Origin: Akkermansia muciniphila
GTDB lineage: Bacteria > Verrucomicrobiota > Verrucomicrobiia > Limisphaerales > BJHT01
Assembly: GCA_945861535.1 (NCBI GenBank)
Contig: CAMAUZ010000036.1
Span: 1-64,000, forward strand
Length of the DNA: 64,000 bases
Reading direction: 5' to 3'
Shown here: positions 16,717 through 26,055 of the stretch, piece by piece
Layout of the letters: the number at the start of each line of letters is the position of its first letter
How positions within the stretch are numbered: the stretch's first letter is position 1
Program-made: the position numbers and the translations under genes
The notes under the pieces: generated by a model
What the model saw: the letters and a program-made list of their open reading frames with translations, nothing else
Databases searched by the model: none
Told to the model about the DNA's origin: nothing

Positions 16717-18119
16717 ACCGCAAACAACTCCTCATTCTCGTCGTCCTGCTCGCCGTCATCGGCGGTGCCGGCCTGGTTTATCTGAAGAAAGACAACGCCG
16801 AGTACGCCTCGTCCGGCGGCACGCTCGGCCAGAAGCTGCTCGAGACCTTCCAGATCAACGATGTCGCGCAGGTCGTCCTCAAGCAGGACAAACAGACCGT
16901 GAGCCTCGTCAAGCAGGACGACCTCTGGCGCGTGAAGGAGCGGCAGGATTACCCCGCCAACTTCTCGACCATCGGCGACCTCATCCGCAAAGCCGCCGAC
17001 CTCAAAGTCGTGCAGTCCGAGCAGATTGGCGCGTCGCAGTTGGAGCGCATGGAATTGGTCGAACCCGGCAAGGGCGCGGCCGGCAGCGGCACGCTCGTCG
17101 AGTTCAAGGACAAGGGCGGCAAAACGATACGCTCGATGATGCTCGGGAAAAAGCAGGTCAAGAAATCGGAAAGCCCGTCGCCCTTCGGCGGCGGTGATTT
17201 CCCCGTCGGCCGCTGGATTACGACCAGCGCCAAGCCGGGCGTCGCCGCGCTGGTTTCCGAAACTTTCACCGAAGCCGAACCCAAGGCCGAGCAGTGGCTC
17301 GACAAAGAATTCTTCAAGGTCGAGAAGGTGAAATCGGTTTCCCTCACCTCGACCAACGCGACCAACTCTTGGAGCGTCTCTCGCGAGACCGAAGCCGGTG
17401 AATGGAAACTCGCCGCCCCCCGCGCCGGCGAAGTGCTCGACACCAACAAGGTTTCCTCGCTCGGCAGCGTCCTCGCCAGCCCGTCGTTCAACGACGTCGT
17501 CGCCGCCGATGCCAAGCCCGAGGACACGGGCATGAACACGCCGTCCGTCGTGAAAATTGAAACCTTCGACGGCTTCACTTACACCGCCAAGGTCGGCAAG
17601 AAAACCAGCGACGAGGCCTCCATCCACTTCTCACTCGCTGTCAGTGCCGATCTCCCCAAAGCGCGCACGCCGGGCAAGGACGAGAAGCCCGAAGACAAAG
17701 AGAAACTCGACAAGGAATTCGCCGAGAAAAACAAGAAGCTCGAAGAGAAGCTCGCGCAGGAAAAGAAGTTCGAGAAATACACCTACCTCGTCTCCAAATG
17801 GAGCGTCGATTCCGCCCTCAAAGATCGCGCCGAACTGCTGGTCGAAAAGAAAGAACCCGCCAAACCCGACGACGGCAAACCCAGCCCCACGCAGCCGTTC
17901 CCGGGCCTCACCGTCCCGCCCGCACCGCCGACCCCGCCGTCGCTGCCGCCCGTTCCTCCCGCTCCGACAGTCCTGCCGAAACCTCCGGCCCCGAAGCTCG
18001 AGACCAACCCCGTTCCCAAGCTCGACGTGAAGCCCGCCCCGGCCGCGCCGAAGGCCGAGGTCAGCCCCGCTCCGAAAGTTGAGGTCAAGCCCGCCCCGAA
18101 GCCCGAAGAGAAGAAGTAA
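16713..18119 (+). CDS. DUF4340 protein of the Gld-like ABC module
   Basis: A 468-residue protein anchored by one N-terminal helix (LLILVVLLAVIGGAGLVYL). The outer part contains repeated DUF4340 beta-rich units, with L-V-K-Q-D-D-L-W-R-V-K (about 70-80) as the first hallmark, followed by P-A-N-F-S-T-I-G-D-L. From about 390 the chain is a Pro/Ala/Lys tail without predicted structure. DUF4340 genes regularly accompany GldG-like genes; the pair probably forms an external sensor or ligand-binding arm. The ATGA overlap with the preceding gene implies translational coupling. Confidence 0.85.
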   Translation: MNRKQLLILVVLLAVIGGAGLVYLKKDNAEYASSGGTLGQKLLETFQINDVAQVVLKQDKQTVSLVKQDDLWRVKERQDYPANFSTIGDLIRKAADLKVVQSEQIGASQLERMELVEPGKGAAGSGTLVEFKDKGGKTIRSMMLGKKQVKKSESPSPFGGGDFPVGRWITTSAKPGVAALVSETFTEAEPKAEQWLDKEFFKVEKVKSVSLTSTNATNSWSVSRETEAGEWKLAAPRAGEVLDTNKVSSLGSVLASPSFNDVVAADAKPEDTGMNTPSVVKIETFDGFTYTAKVGKKTSDEASIHFSLAVSADLPKARTPGKDEKPEDKEKLDKEFAEKNKKLEEKLAQEKKFEKYTYLVSKWSVDSALKDRAELLVEKKEPAKPDDGKPSPTQPFPGLTVPPAPPTPPSLPPVPPAPTVLPKPPAPKLETNPVPKLDVKPAPAAPKAEVSPAPKVEVKPAPKPEEKK

Positions 18120-18400
18120 CCGCCGCAGGAGCCGGGAGTCCGCCCGCCTGCACGAAAAGCCACCGCGGGAAGGTCTGCAGGGAAATTTTTGGCAAAGGAA
18201 TGGAGGCAAGGGAATGGGGAAGGGAAGGATCAGCGCGTGTTGAAATTGCTCCTCTCCCCATTCCTTTGCCCACACCCCCGCATCCATCCCCCAAGCGACC
18301 ACCCTGTTCTCCTTCCCCATTTTTCTGCCCCCTATTTTTCTGCCATCTTCCCCCCGCTATCCCTGCTTGCGACCTCCCCCACTTCCCGTACTCTCCACCC

Positions 18401-19570
18401 ATGATCTTCCTGCATCGCCCCGCCTTTGCGATCCGCTGCCTCGCCGGGATCCTGCTCGCCTGCGCGCTCCTCACCGCAGCGTCCGCTCCCGCCGCCGTGC
18501 GTCTGCTGCGCGTCCCCAACGGCGGCCTCCAGCCGCAGTCCGTCACCGCTGCTGACGGCACGGTCCATCTCATCTATCTGAAAGGAGACCCTGCTGCGGC
18601 CGACATTTTCTACGCGCGCCTCGCGCTCGGCGAAACCCACTTTTCTTCGGCGATCCGCGTGAACAGCCAGCCCGGCAGCGCGATCGCCATCGGCACCATT
18701 CGCGGACCCCAGCTCGCCCTCGGACGCGCCGGGCGCGTGCATGTCGCGTGGAACGGCTCCAACACCGCGCAGCCCAAACCCGCCCGCGGCACCCCGATGC
18801 TCTACGCGCGCCTTGATGACGCCGGCACCGCCTTCGAACCGCAGCGCAGCCTCATCACGCACGCCGCGGGCCTCGACGGTGGTGGCGCGGTCGCGGCCGA
18901 CGCGAGCGGCAATGTGTACGTCCTCTGGCACGCGCCCGGCACGCCGGAATCCAAAGGTGAAAATTTCCGCGCCGTCTTTGTCGCGCAGTCCGGCGATGAT
19001 GGGAAAACCTTCGCCCCCGAACGTCGCGCCCACCCCGCGCCCACCGGCGCCTGCGGCTGCTGCGGCATGAAAGCGTACGTCGATCCCTCCGGCGCGCTCT
19101 TCGCCATCTATCGCTCCGCCACCCCCGACGGCAACCGCGACATCGAACTCCTCGTCTCGCGCGACCACGGCAAAACCTTCACCGTCGGCGTCGTGGACCC
19201 GTGGTCCGTCAAGCAATGCCCGATGAGTTCCGCCACGCTCACCGGCGGCCCCGGCGGCGTGCTCATCGGTTGGGAAACCGCGGGCGAAGTTTCTTTCGGC
19301 CTCGCCAACCCCTCCGCCACCGTCAGTGATCGGAAAAAACTGAGCGACTCCCGCGGTGCCAAACATCCCGTCCTCGTCACCCAACCCACCGGCGAAACCC
19401 TCGCCGTGTGGACCCACGGCACCGGCTGGCAACGCGGCGGCACCCTTGCCTGGCAGGTCTTCGACCAAGCCGGCCAGCCCACCGCCGACAAAGGAAAATC
19501 CGACGGCGTTCCCGTCTGGGGCCTCCCCGCCGCGTTCGCGCGCAGCGGCGCATTCACCATCCTTTATTGA
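18401..19570 (+). CDS. Secreted sialidase/BNR-fold protein
   Basis: A 389-residue protein with a signal peptide (residues 1-32, CLAGILLACALLTAASAPAA). The remainder is a beta-propeller typical of the sialidase superfamily. Two Asp-box-like motifs are visible, SGDDGKTF (about 201-208) and SRDHGKTF (about 255-262), plus related strands. ACGCCGMKAYVDPSG (about 222-236) is a Cys-rich signature seen in secreted sialidase-fold proteins of this phylum. The Arg triad of true neuraminidases cannot be confirmed, so sugar cleavage is uncertain. The start at 18401 was taken because the signal peptide begins there; the upstream in-frame part is low-complexity. Confidence 0.75.
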   Translation: MIFLHRPAFAIRCLAGILLACALLTAASAPAAVRLLRVPNGGLQPQSVTAADGTVHLIYLKGDPAAADIFYARLALGETHFSSAIRVNSQPGSAIAIGTIRGPQLALGRAGRVHVAWNGSNTAQPKPARGTPMLYARLDDAGTAFEPQRSLITHAAGLDGGGAVAADASGNVYVLWHAPGTPESKGENFRAVFVAQSGDDGKTFAPERRAHPAPTGACGCCGMKAYVDPSGALFAIYRSATPDGNRDIELLVSRDHGKTFTVGVVDPWSVKQCPMSSATLTGGPGGVLIGWETAGEVSFGLANPSATVSDRKKLSDSRGAKHPVLVTQPTGETLAVWTHGTGWQRGGTLAWQVFDQAGQPTADKGKSDGVPVWGLPAAFARSGAFTILY

Positions 19571-19715
19571 TGCGGTAGGGACGCGTTGCCGCGCGTCCGT
19601 AACCTTTCCCCCTGACTCTCTCGACGTCGCCGCTTGCGATTGGAAGTGTTGCGGTTCGAGACTGGCGAAGGTCACGGCCGAGCGCAGCTCGGCCCTACCA
19701 AGACGCGACGCCCGT

Positions 19716-21230
19716 TTACGACGAAGCCGGAGGTTCGGGTTTGGCCGGTGGAGCCGGAGGAGCCGGTGCGGCGTGCGTCTTCGCGGCGTGACCGAGCACG
19801 AGCTTGGGTGGCCCGCTCGGCGGCACGATTACCTTCGGCATGCCCCCAGCCAACGGGGCTGCGGGCTTCGGAGGCTGGGGCGCGGCCGGCGTCGGTGCAG
19901 ACGCGGCGGCCGCGCCGTGGCCGGCCTCTGGCGCAGCGCTGCCTTCCGGCGAAGCAGGCGCCCCTGGGTTGGTCGGTGGAGTCGGCGCGGCGTGCGTCTT
20001 CGCGGCGTGACCGAGCACGAGCTTGGGTGGCCCGCTCGGCGGCACGATTACTTTTGGCATGCCGCCGCCCAACGGGGCTGCGGGCTTCGGAGGCTGGGGC
20101 GCGGCCGGCGTTGGCGCGGACGCGGCGGCCGCTCCGTGGCCGGCCTCTGGCGCAGCGCTGCCTTCCGGCGAAGCAGGCGACCCTGGGTTGGTCGGTGGAG
20201 GTGGCGCGGCGTGCGGCTTCGCGTGATGACCAAGCACCAGCTTCGATGGCCCGCTCGGCTGCACGATTACTTTTGGCATACCGCCAGCCAACGGGGCCGC
20301 GGGTTTCGGCGGCTGGGGCGCGGCCGGCGTTGGCGCGGACGCGTCGGGAGTTTCGTGGCTGCCCTCTGGCGGAGCGCTGCCTTCCGGCGAAGCAGGCGAC
20401 CCTGGGTTGGTCGGTGGAGGTGGCGCGGCGTGCGGCTTCGCGTGATGACCGAGTGAGAATTTCGGAGGCTCGCTCGGCGGCACGATTACCTTAGGCATGC
20501 CGCCGACGAGTGGCGCGGCGGGCGGTTTTGCCGCCGGAGTGCTCGCGGCCGCAAGGGGCGCCGCCGCTTTCTGGACTGTTGGTTTCACGCCCTCAGCCGT
20601 GCCGGGCTGCGGAGCCGCTGGCGCGGGTCCGCCGGTGCCCGCGGGATGTGGCATCGCCGGCTTCGCGATTGCGGGCTTGGGCAGCAACGGCGCGCCCGGC
20701 TTGGGACCCGGCGGCATGGGTGGAAACACACCCTTCGGCTTTTCCCCGACCCCGGCAGCATGCGGCGCTGCTGGCTGTGCAGCACCCGGCTCCATAACCG
20801 TGGCTGGCACTGCTGCCGGACCGGCCACAACCGCCGGGATGGGAACCGGGTTGGTTGACTCCACCGGCGCAGGTGCAGGGGCAGGCGCAGGCGCGGCCAC
20901 AGGAGGTGGTGGGACGACCGGTGGTTCAGCATCCGGAGCGGGCACACCGAATTCGTAGCGCACCTCCACCGCGCCGATCACGAACGTCTCTCCCGCCGCG
21001 ACCGTTCCTTGTTCGATCCGCTGGCCTTTGATGAAGGTCCCGTTCGTCGAACCGAGATCGAGAATCGTGAGCGTGTCGTCGGATTCACCCAGCTCGCAAT
21101 GCCGGCGCGAAATCGAAGCGTCAGGCACGCACAGCGCGTTGTCCTCCAACCGGCCGAGCGTCACTAAGTCGTCGGGAATTTCCAGCACGGCGGGTTCGAT
21201 GCCCGCGGTCAGAATGCGCAGTCGGCTCAT
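19716..21230 (-). CDS. FHA-domain protein with repetitive Pro/Ala tail
   Basis: A 504-residue protein. Residues about 1-95 form an FHA domain: VTLGRLEDNALCV, SISRRHCELG and DLGSTNGTFIKGQRI, with the phosphothreonine-binding Arg, Ser, Arg-His and Asn in place. It should bind phosphothreonine peptides. The rest is Pro/Ala/Gly-rich with about four tandem units of 73 residues, each containing GGMPKVIVPPSGPPKLVLGH. No membrane segment is seen. The start is set at ATG 21230, where the FHA fold begins; the frame extends to 21287 without support. The tail repeats are encoded by a 219-bp tandem array, so copy number may vary between strains. Confidence 0.85.
   Translation of the reverse strand: MSRLRILTAGIEPAVLEIPDDLVTLGRLEDNALCVPDASISRRHCELGESDDTLTILDLGSTNGTFIKGQRIEQGTVAAGETFVIGAVEVRYEFGVPAPDAEPPVVPPPPVAAPAPAPAPAPVESTNPVPIPAVVAGPAAVPATVMEPGAAQPAAPHAAGVGEKPKGVFPPMPPGPKPGAPLLPKPAIAKPAMPHPAGTGGPAPAAPQPGTAEGVKPTVQKAAAPLAAASTPAAKPPAAPLVGGMPKVIVPPSEPPKFSLGHHAKPHAAPPPPTNPGSPASPEGSAPPEGSHETPDASAPTPAAPQPPKPAAPLAGGMPKVIVQPSGPSKLVLGHHAKPHAAPPPPTNPGSPASPEGSAAPEAGHGAAAASAPTPAAPQPPKPAAPLGGGMPKVIVPPSGPPKLVLGHAAKTHAAPTPPTNPGAPASPEGSAAPEAGHGAAAASAPTPAAPQPPKPAAPLAGGMPKVIVPPSGPPKLVLGHAAKTHAAPAPPAPPAKPEPPASS
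19760..20530. repeat. 219-bp tandem repeat inside the FHA gene
   Basis: The string beginning CTTGGGTGGCCCGCTCGGCG recurs exactly 219 bases apart at 19803, 20022 and 20241, with a more diverged copy at 20460. Copies 1 and 2 are almost identical, pointing to recent duplication. The period is 73 codons and preserves frame. Confidence 0.9.
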
Positions 21231-21275
21231 GAAAATAGGGGGTTGTCGTCGTTCGGAGGGAAAGGGCAACGGGTG

Positions 21276-21469
21276 AAAAAGCTCCAAGGATAAAGCTCAA
21301 AGCTCAAGGGAAGGTTCAAACTCCAAGCTCGATGCGAGGTCGGCCAACGCCAGGTTTTGTCCGACCTCCCACGAACGTTCGCGCGACGACGAAGCCCGCG
21401 ATCAATCGGCTCCGCATTGGGGCTTGCTCCTTGAACCTTCCCTTGAGCTTTGAACTTTGAGCTTTGAGC
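21276..21469. repeat. Interspersed inverted pair A, AGCTCAAAGCTCAAGGGAA type
   Basis: Left arm 21276-21320 (AAAGCTCCAAGGATAAAGCT and following) and right arm 21431-21469 (its near reverse complement) enclose about 110 bases. The same arms occur at 33985-34032/34561-34600 and 56601-56650/57571-57619. The left arm lies just upstream of the FHA gene start. Confidence 0.85.
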
Positions 21470-22353
21470 GTCGCGCCGGAATACCACCCCGCACGAAATT
21501 GCGCCGCGCTGCGAAAGGCGTCGGCTGCGCACGTTCATTGGTTGAACCACCGGTCCAGCCGATCGTGGAACGCATTGCCCGTGATCGTCCGCAGCGGCAG
21601 CGGCTCCAGCAGCTCGTAGTCGGTTTTCATTGCAGCGCTGTTCCACCCCGCCGTTTTGGGCGGCGAACTGTAGCGCGAAATCGCCGGCCGAGAGAGTGTC
21701 CGCAACCTCCGCGCCTCCCAGGCTTGGGTGCGTGGCGTGGGCGGGAAAAGTTTTCTCGGCCTGGCTCATGTCCTGCGTTTGTTGGTTTGCCGAGACTGGT
21801 ACCAACTTCAAAAACCCGTGTCGAGCGCGGGTGTGGTTTTGCCCCGGAGCGCGGCTATGTCGCAGTGACCAGCCGCAGCACGGACTCGCCTCGCGACGGC
21901 CTCGGCATGTTCTTGCGCGTCCCTCCCGCCGCCGCCGCTGCGGCTGATCCCGCTCGGCGCGGGACACAGCCGCGCTCCGTCCGCGCGCGCGCCCGGAGCG
22001 CGGCTGTGTCGCAGCGACCAGCCGCAGCACGGCCTCACCTCGCGACGGCGTCGACATGTTCTTGCGCCTCCTTACCAACGTCGCTGCTGCGGCTGATCCC
22101 GCTCGGCGCGGGACACAGCCACGCTCCGCCCGCGCGCGTGCGCCCGGAGCGCGGCGTTCACGCCGCAGAAGTGTGAGCGGCTAAGAGAGCGTTGGATTTT
22201 TCAAAGGCTTCCTCGCCAGGCGGGCGTCTCTGCGGCGTAAACGCCGCGCTCCGGGCGCGCGCGGCCGCGTTCCGCGCTAACCGCTGGAAAATTCTCCCAT
22301 TCGGAAATCCTTCCCGCATCATCCCACTCCAAGCCCAACGTCTGCCAACTCGC
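21470..22353. repeat. Cluster of GGAGCGCGGC-type palindromic repeats
   Basis: Several copies of GGAGCGCGGCTGTGTCgC...CCAGCCGCAGCA and of GGAGCGCGGCGTTcACGCCGC occur between about 21830 and 22260, in both orientations. An ORF crossing them is repeat-derived. Bases 22260-22353 are the probable leader of the ceramidase-like gene. No other gene is seen. Confidence 0.7.
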
Positions 22354-23847
22354 ATGAAACTGAATCGCCGCACCTTCTCCGTCCGCGCCCTCGGGCTGCT
22401 CTGTGCCGCGCACCTGCTCGTCCACGCCGCGCTCACCGCAACTGCCGCCGCCGCCGTGCCGCGTCCGAAACAACTCCGCGCCGGCGCGGCCACCGCGAAT
22501 CTCACGCCGCCGCTCGGCTCCGACATCATCGGCGGCTTCCTGCCGTTTCCCGCGACGCACGTTCACGATGAACTGCTCGCGCGCTGTCTCGTGCTCGATG
22601 ACGGCACCACGCAGCTCGCGCTGGTCGTGTGCGATCTGCTCGGTCTGCACCGCAGCGTGGGTGTTGAGGCGCGAAAAATGATCGAGGCGGCGACGGGTAT
22701 TCCGGCGGCGAACGTGATGATCTCCGGCACGCACACGCACTCGGCGGCGAGCGCGCTGGGCACCACGCCGCGCGGCTATTTTTCGGATCGCGAGCTGGAC
22801 GAGTACCAGCGCTTCGTTGCGCGCCGCGTCGCCGACGGCGTGCGCAATGCGGCGAATCTGCTGCGGCCTGCACAGATCGCGTTCGGCACCGCCGAGGCGC
22901 CCGAGCACGTCTTCAACCGCCGCTGGATCATGCGCGACGGCACGGTGCCGGTGACACCCTTCGGCACCAAGGCGGACACGGTGAAAATGAATCCGCCGGG
23001 CGGCAGCAAGGACCTCACCGAACCCGCGGGACCGACCGATCCGACCGTTTCCTTCATCGCGCTGCGCGAGCCGAATGGCCGCCTCATTTCGGTGTTCTCG
23101 GCCTACTCGCTGCACTACGTCGGTGGTGTCGGTGGCGGGCATATTTCCGCCGACTACTACGGCATGTACTGCGAGGCGTTGAAGAAACTGCAGGCAGGCG
23201 CGGAGAACGATCCGCCGTTCGTGGCGCTCATGGCCAACGGCACCAGCGGTGACGTGAACAACATCAACTTCCGCACACCGCGCCCCGGGCAGCCGCCGTA
23301 CGCGCAGATGCGCTTCGTGGCCGAGGATGTGGCGAACAAAGTCCACGCCGCGCTGGCGAAGGTGACGTGGAAGGACGCCGCGCCGCTGGCCGCGCGTTAT
23401 CGCGAGCTGGACAACATCGCGTGGCGCAAGGTCGAGCCGGAGCTGCTCGCGTGGGCGAAGGACACCGAGGCCAAGGCCACCGGTACGATTGGCAAGGCCA
23501 GCCTGGCGACGGTATATGCCGGGCGAATTCAGCGGCTCGCGCAGGCCAGTCCGCAGACCAAGGCGCCCGTGCAGGTGCTGCGCCTCGGGGACATTTGCAT
23601 CGGCACCACGCCGACAGAGACCTTTGCGGAGACGGGCTTGGAGTTCAAAAAACGCAGCCCCTTCGCGCAGTCGTTCATGGTCGAGCTGGCCAATGGTTAT
23701 TACGGCTACATGCCTCCGCCGCGGCACTTCGCGCTCGGCGGTTACGAGACGTGGCCGGGGACCAACTACCTGGAACAACAGGCCTCCGTGAAGATGATGG
23801 ATGCTCTGCTGGAACTGGCGAAGGAACTGCGGGAGGAAACGAAATGA
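22354..23847 (+). CDS. Secreted neutral/alkaline ceramidase-like protein
   Basis: A 497-residue protein with an export signal (NRRTFSVRALGLLCAAHLLV, possibly Tat-like because of the twin Arg). It then resembles the N-terminal catalytic domain of neutral ceramidases: RAGAATANLTPPLGSDIIGG, DDGTTQLALVVCDLLG, MISGTHTHSA (metal-binding His pair, about 127-136) and FVALMANGTSGDVNN. These proteins usually hydrolyse ceramide amide bonds, but in Verrucomicrobiota the substrate is not established. The C-terminal immunoglobulin-like domain of true ceramidases is missing, as is common in this group. Its stop overlaps the next start (ATGA), so the subtilase-like gene is co-expressed. Confidence 0.85.
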   Translation: MKLNRRTFSVRALGLLCAAHLLVHAALTATAAAAVPRPKQLRAGAATANLTPPLGSDIIGGFLPFPATHVHDELLARCLVLDDGTTQLALVVCDLLGLHRSVGVEARKMIEAATGIPAANVMISGTHTHSAASALGTTPRGYFSDRELDEYQRFVARRVADGVRNAANLLRPAQIAFGTAEAPEHVFNRRWIMRDGTVPVTPFGTKADTVKMNPPGGSKDLTEPAGPTDPTVSFIALREPNGRLISVFSAYSLHYVGGVGGGHISADYYGMYCEALKKLQAGAENDPPFVALMANGTSGDVNNINFRTPRPGQPPYAQMRFVAEDVANKVHAALAKVTWKDAAPLAARYRELDNIAWRKVEPELLAWAKDTEAKATGTIGKASLATVYAGRIQRLAQASPQTKAPVQVLRLGDICIGTTPTETFAETGLEFKKRSPFAQSFMVELANGYYGYMPPPRHFALGGYETWPGTNYLEQQASVKMMDALLELAKELREETK

Positions 23848-24914
23848 AGACTGCGCGAAGCCAGACCGGAAGGGGCGCGGCGTTTACGCCGCTTCACGGT
23901 GGAGCGCACTGTGATGTTCGAAAACGCTGCGAGCCACGCACGTTGAAGCGGCCTGAAGGCCGCGCTCCTCTCTCGCTTCTCGCCCTCATGCTTTTACTCC
24001 TCACCCTCGTCCCGCTGCGCGCGGGCGAGCCGGTCAATCCCGTCGAGTTTCGCCACGCACGCATTACCGACGCGTGGGAAAAATACGCCAAGGTCCTCAC
24101 CTTCGGTCGCGGCCAGACGCTCGCGCTCGTGGACGACGGCTGCAAACTCGCCATGCCCGAGTGGACCGCAATCGTGGACGGCGTGCCCAAAGTGCGCGTG
24201 GCTTGGGACGCCGTGGATGGCGATCCCGATCCCAAGCACGAAGGTCGCGGCTATCACGGCTCGACGATCGGCATCCCGTCGTCACTGAACCTCAATGGCA
24301 AATGGGGCGTGGCCTACAACAATCAGGTCGCGGTCATCCGCGGCCTTGAGTGTTGCCATTGCAAAATCGCCGACAGCGCGCCGCTCGCCCGCGCGTTGCA
24401 ATGGATCATCGAGCACCACGCCGAACACCGCATCACCACCGTCAACCTTGCGCCCGTCGATGACCTCGCGCACGGCGCGCCCGTGCCCACCGAGATCGAC
24501 GCCCCGCTCGCCAGACTCCGCGAACTGGGCATCTGGGTCAGCGCGCCCGCCGGCAATCATCACTTCACCAACGGCATCTCGTGGCCCGCGTCGCAGCCCA
24601 ACTGCTTCGCCATCGGTGCGGTGAAACCCGGCGTGGATGTCGTCATTCTCGATCGCGACGCGAAGATCGTTCTCGTCGTTCCCGCCAGTGCCACCAGTTC
24701 CTCCAACGCCATCGCCTGCGGGGCCGCGATGATTCTGCGCGAAGCCATCGAACGCAGCGGTTACCCGTGGAAAACCGACGGCAAAAATCTCCCCGAAGCC
24801 ATGCTCGCCATCTTCCAAAAAACCGGCAAACCCGTGCCGGACCCCGCCACCAAACTCACCTTCCGCCGTCTCGACCTCCTCGCCGCGCTGGACCATGTGA
24901 TGAAAAAGCCGTGA
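23844..24914 (+). CDS. Secreted subtilisin-like (S8) protease with repeat-derived leader
   Basis: A 356-residue protein. The catalytic triad is recognisable: Asp in LALVDDGCKL (about 94-103), His in GRGYHGSTIG (about 133-142), Ser in TSSSNAIACGAAM (about 288-300), with Asn of the oxyanion hole in SAPAGNHH. It should be exported by the hydrophobic segment LLALMLLLLTLVPLRAG (residues about 44-60). The start at ATG 23844 overlaps the upstream stop and has GGGAGGA before it. Residues about 10-42 are encoded by a palindromic repeat (23871-23969), giving an abnormally long basic region before the signal helix. An alternative ATG at 23988 (MLLLLTLVPLRAG) would omit it but lacks a clear ribosome site. 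Confidence 0.75.
   Translation: MKTARSQTGRGAAFTPLHGGAHCDVRKRCEPRTLKRPEGRAPLSLLALMLLLLTLVPLRAGEPVNPVEFRHARITDAWEKYAKVLTFGRGQTLALVDDGCKLAMPEWTAIVDGVPKVRVAWDAVDGDPDPKHEGRGYHGSTIGIPSSLNLNGKWGVAYNNQVAVIRGLECCHCKIADSAPLARALQWIIEHHAEHRITTVNLAPVDDLAHGAPVPTEIDAPLARLRELGIWVSAPAGNHHFTNGISWPASQPNCFAIGAVKPGVDVVILDRDAKIVLVVPASATSSSNAIACGAAMILREAIERSGYPWKTDGKNLPEAMLAIFQKTGKPVPDPATKLTFRRLDLLAALDHVMKKP
23871..23969. repeat. 99-bp palindromic element inside the subtilase reading frame
   Basis: AGGGGCGCGGCGTTTACGCC and following bases (to 23896) pair imperfectly with 23944-23969 (TGAAGCGGCCTGAAGGCCGC and following). The same element type is intergenic at 57270-57366. Its length of 99 bases is a multiple of three and it contains no stop in the gene's frame. 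Confidence 0.8.
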
Positions 24915-25063
24915 CGGGTTTTTACGCGAGGCCGCGCGGCGATTCCCGGAACCTCCCGCAGATTCAATGCGACCGCAGATTAAATTCCCCATCTGTGGTC
25001 GCCCTGAATCTGCGGCCGCTTTCGATCGTTCGTGGCGTCAGTGTGCGCGTGGCGCGCGACTGG

Positions 25064-25207
25064 TCCTGTGGGTCAGGCTTCCAGCCTGACGGTTCGGGCG
25101 GCATCCTTGCCGCCTGTTCCGGCGGCGGCCGTGGGGCGCGGTGGAACCGGGAACACGGGGCAAGGATGCCCCGTGAACCGGCAGGCAAGGATGCCTGCCT
25201 CACAGGC
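25064..25207. repeat. Palindromic element D, copy 1 (GGGGCAGGCATCC type)
   Basis: About 144 bases running from TGTGGGTCAGGCTTCCAGCC to GCAAGGATGCCTGCCTCAC, with inner GCGGCATCCTTGCCGCC and GGGGCAAGGATGCCCC hairpins. Further copies lie at 47961-48097 and 61203-61341. The remaining bases of 24915-25314 hold no gene. Confidence 0.85.
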
Positions 25208-25314
25208 GCGGCCCGGCCTGCCGGAGCGCGCGCAGGCAAGTGCGATCCTTCCGCGGGGCTGCAAGCGCCAAATCGTTTCTTGGCCGTCGGGCGTGGGCGG
25301 CTAGAGTGCGGGGT

Positions 25315-25989
25315 ATGAAGAAGTATGCCGCCGAAGGACTGGGCACGTTCACGTTGGTGTTCGCGGGGACGGGCGCGATCGTGATCAACGAGGTGAGCCA
25401 GCAGGCGATCACGCACGTCGGCGTGGCGCTGACGTTCGGGTTGGTGGTGCTGGCGATGATTTACACGCTGGGCGAGGTCTCGGGGGCGCATCTGAATCCG
25501 GCGGTGACGGTGGCGTTCTGCGCGGCGGGGCGGATGCCGTGGGGCGCGGCGGTGCCGTATGTGCTGAGCCAGTGCGCGGGGGCGCTGACGGCGAGTGCGC
25601 TGCTGAGGTTTTTGTTTCCGCAAAATGAACTGCTTGGGGCCACGCTGCCGAGCGGACCGGCGGCGCAGTCCTTCGTGCTCGAGGTGGTGCTGACGGCGAT
25701 TCTGATGTTTGTGATTTTGAACGTGTCCACGGGCGCGAAAGAGAAGGGCATCACGGCGGGGATCGTGGTGGGCGCGGTGATTGCGGTGGAGGCGCTGTTT
25801 GCGGGGCCGATCTGCGGGGCGTCCATGAATCCGGCGCGGTCGCTGGCACCGGCGCTGGTTTCCGGGCGGCTCGAGTCGCTCTGGATTTATCTGCTGGCAC
25901 CGGTGCTCGGCGCGCTGCTGGCGGTGCCGGCGTGTCGCTGCGTGCAGGAGGAGGGGTGCTGCGTGAGGGGCGCGGGGCAGACGGCATGA
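25315..25989 (+). CDS. MIP-family channel (aquaporin/glycerol facilitator)
   Basis: A 224-residue inner-membrane protein with six helices and two half-helices. Both pore motifs are intact: SGAHLNPAVTVA (about 60-71) and CGASMNPARSLAPA (about 165-178). The selectivity Arg follows the second NPA, as in water-selective members. AYAAEGLGTF-like opening (KKYAAEGLGTFTLVFAGTGA) marks the start; ATG 25315 is used since the family opens there. The C-terminal tail is short and Cys-rich (CRCVQEEGCC), which is unusual for the family. It stands alone with repeats on both sides. Confidence 0.9.
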   Translation: MKKYAAEGLGTFTLVFAGTGAIVINEVSQQAITHVGVALTFGLVVLAMIYTLGEVSGAHLNPAVTVAFCAAGRMPWGAAVPYVLSQCAGALTASALLRFLFPQNELLGATLPSGPAAQSFVLEVVLTAILMFVILNVSTGAKEKGITAGIVVGAVIAVEALFAGPICGASMNPARSLAPALVSGRLESLWIYLLAPVLGALLAVPACRCVQEEGCCVRGAGQTA

Positions 25990-26055
25990 GGAAGCATCTC
26001 AATCGTTTGCCAAGCCTCCCGCAATCAGCGCCAGCCCGGAGGGCCGGAGACAGTC

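Noticed and set aside
22192-22353. N-terminal extension of the ceramidase-like gene
   Set aside because: The extra 54 codons come from GGAGCGCGGC repeats; the signal peptide starts cleanly at ATG 22354.
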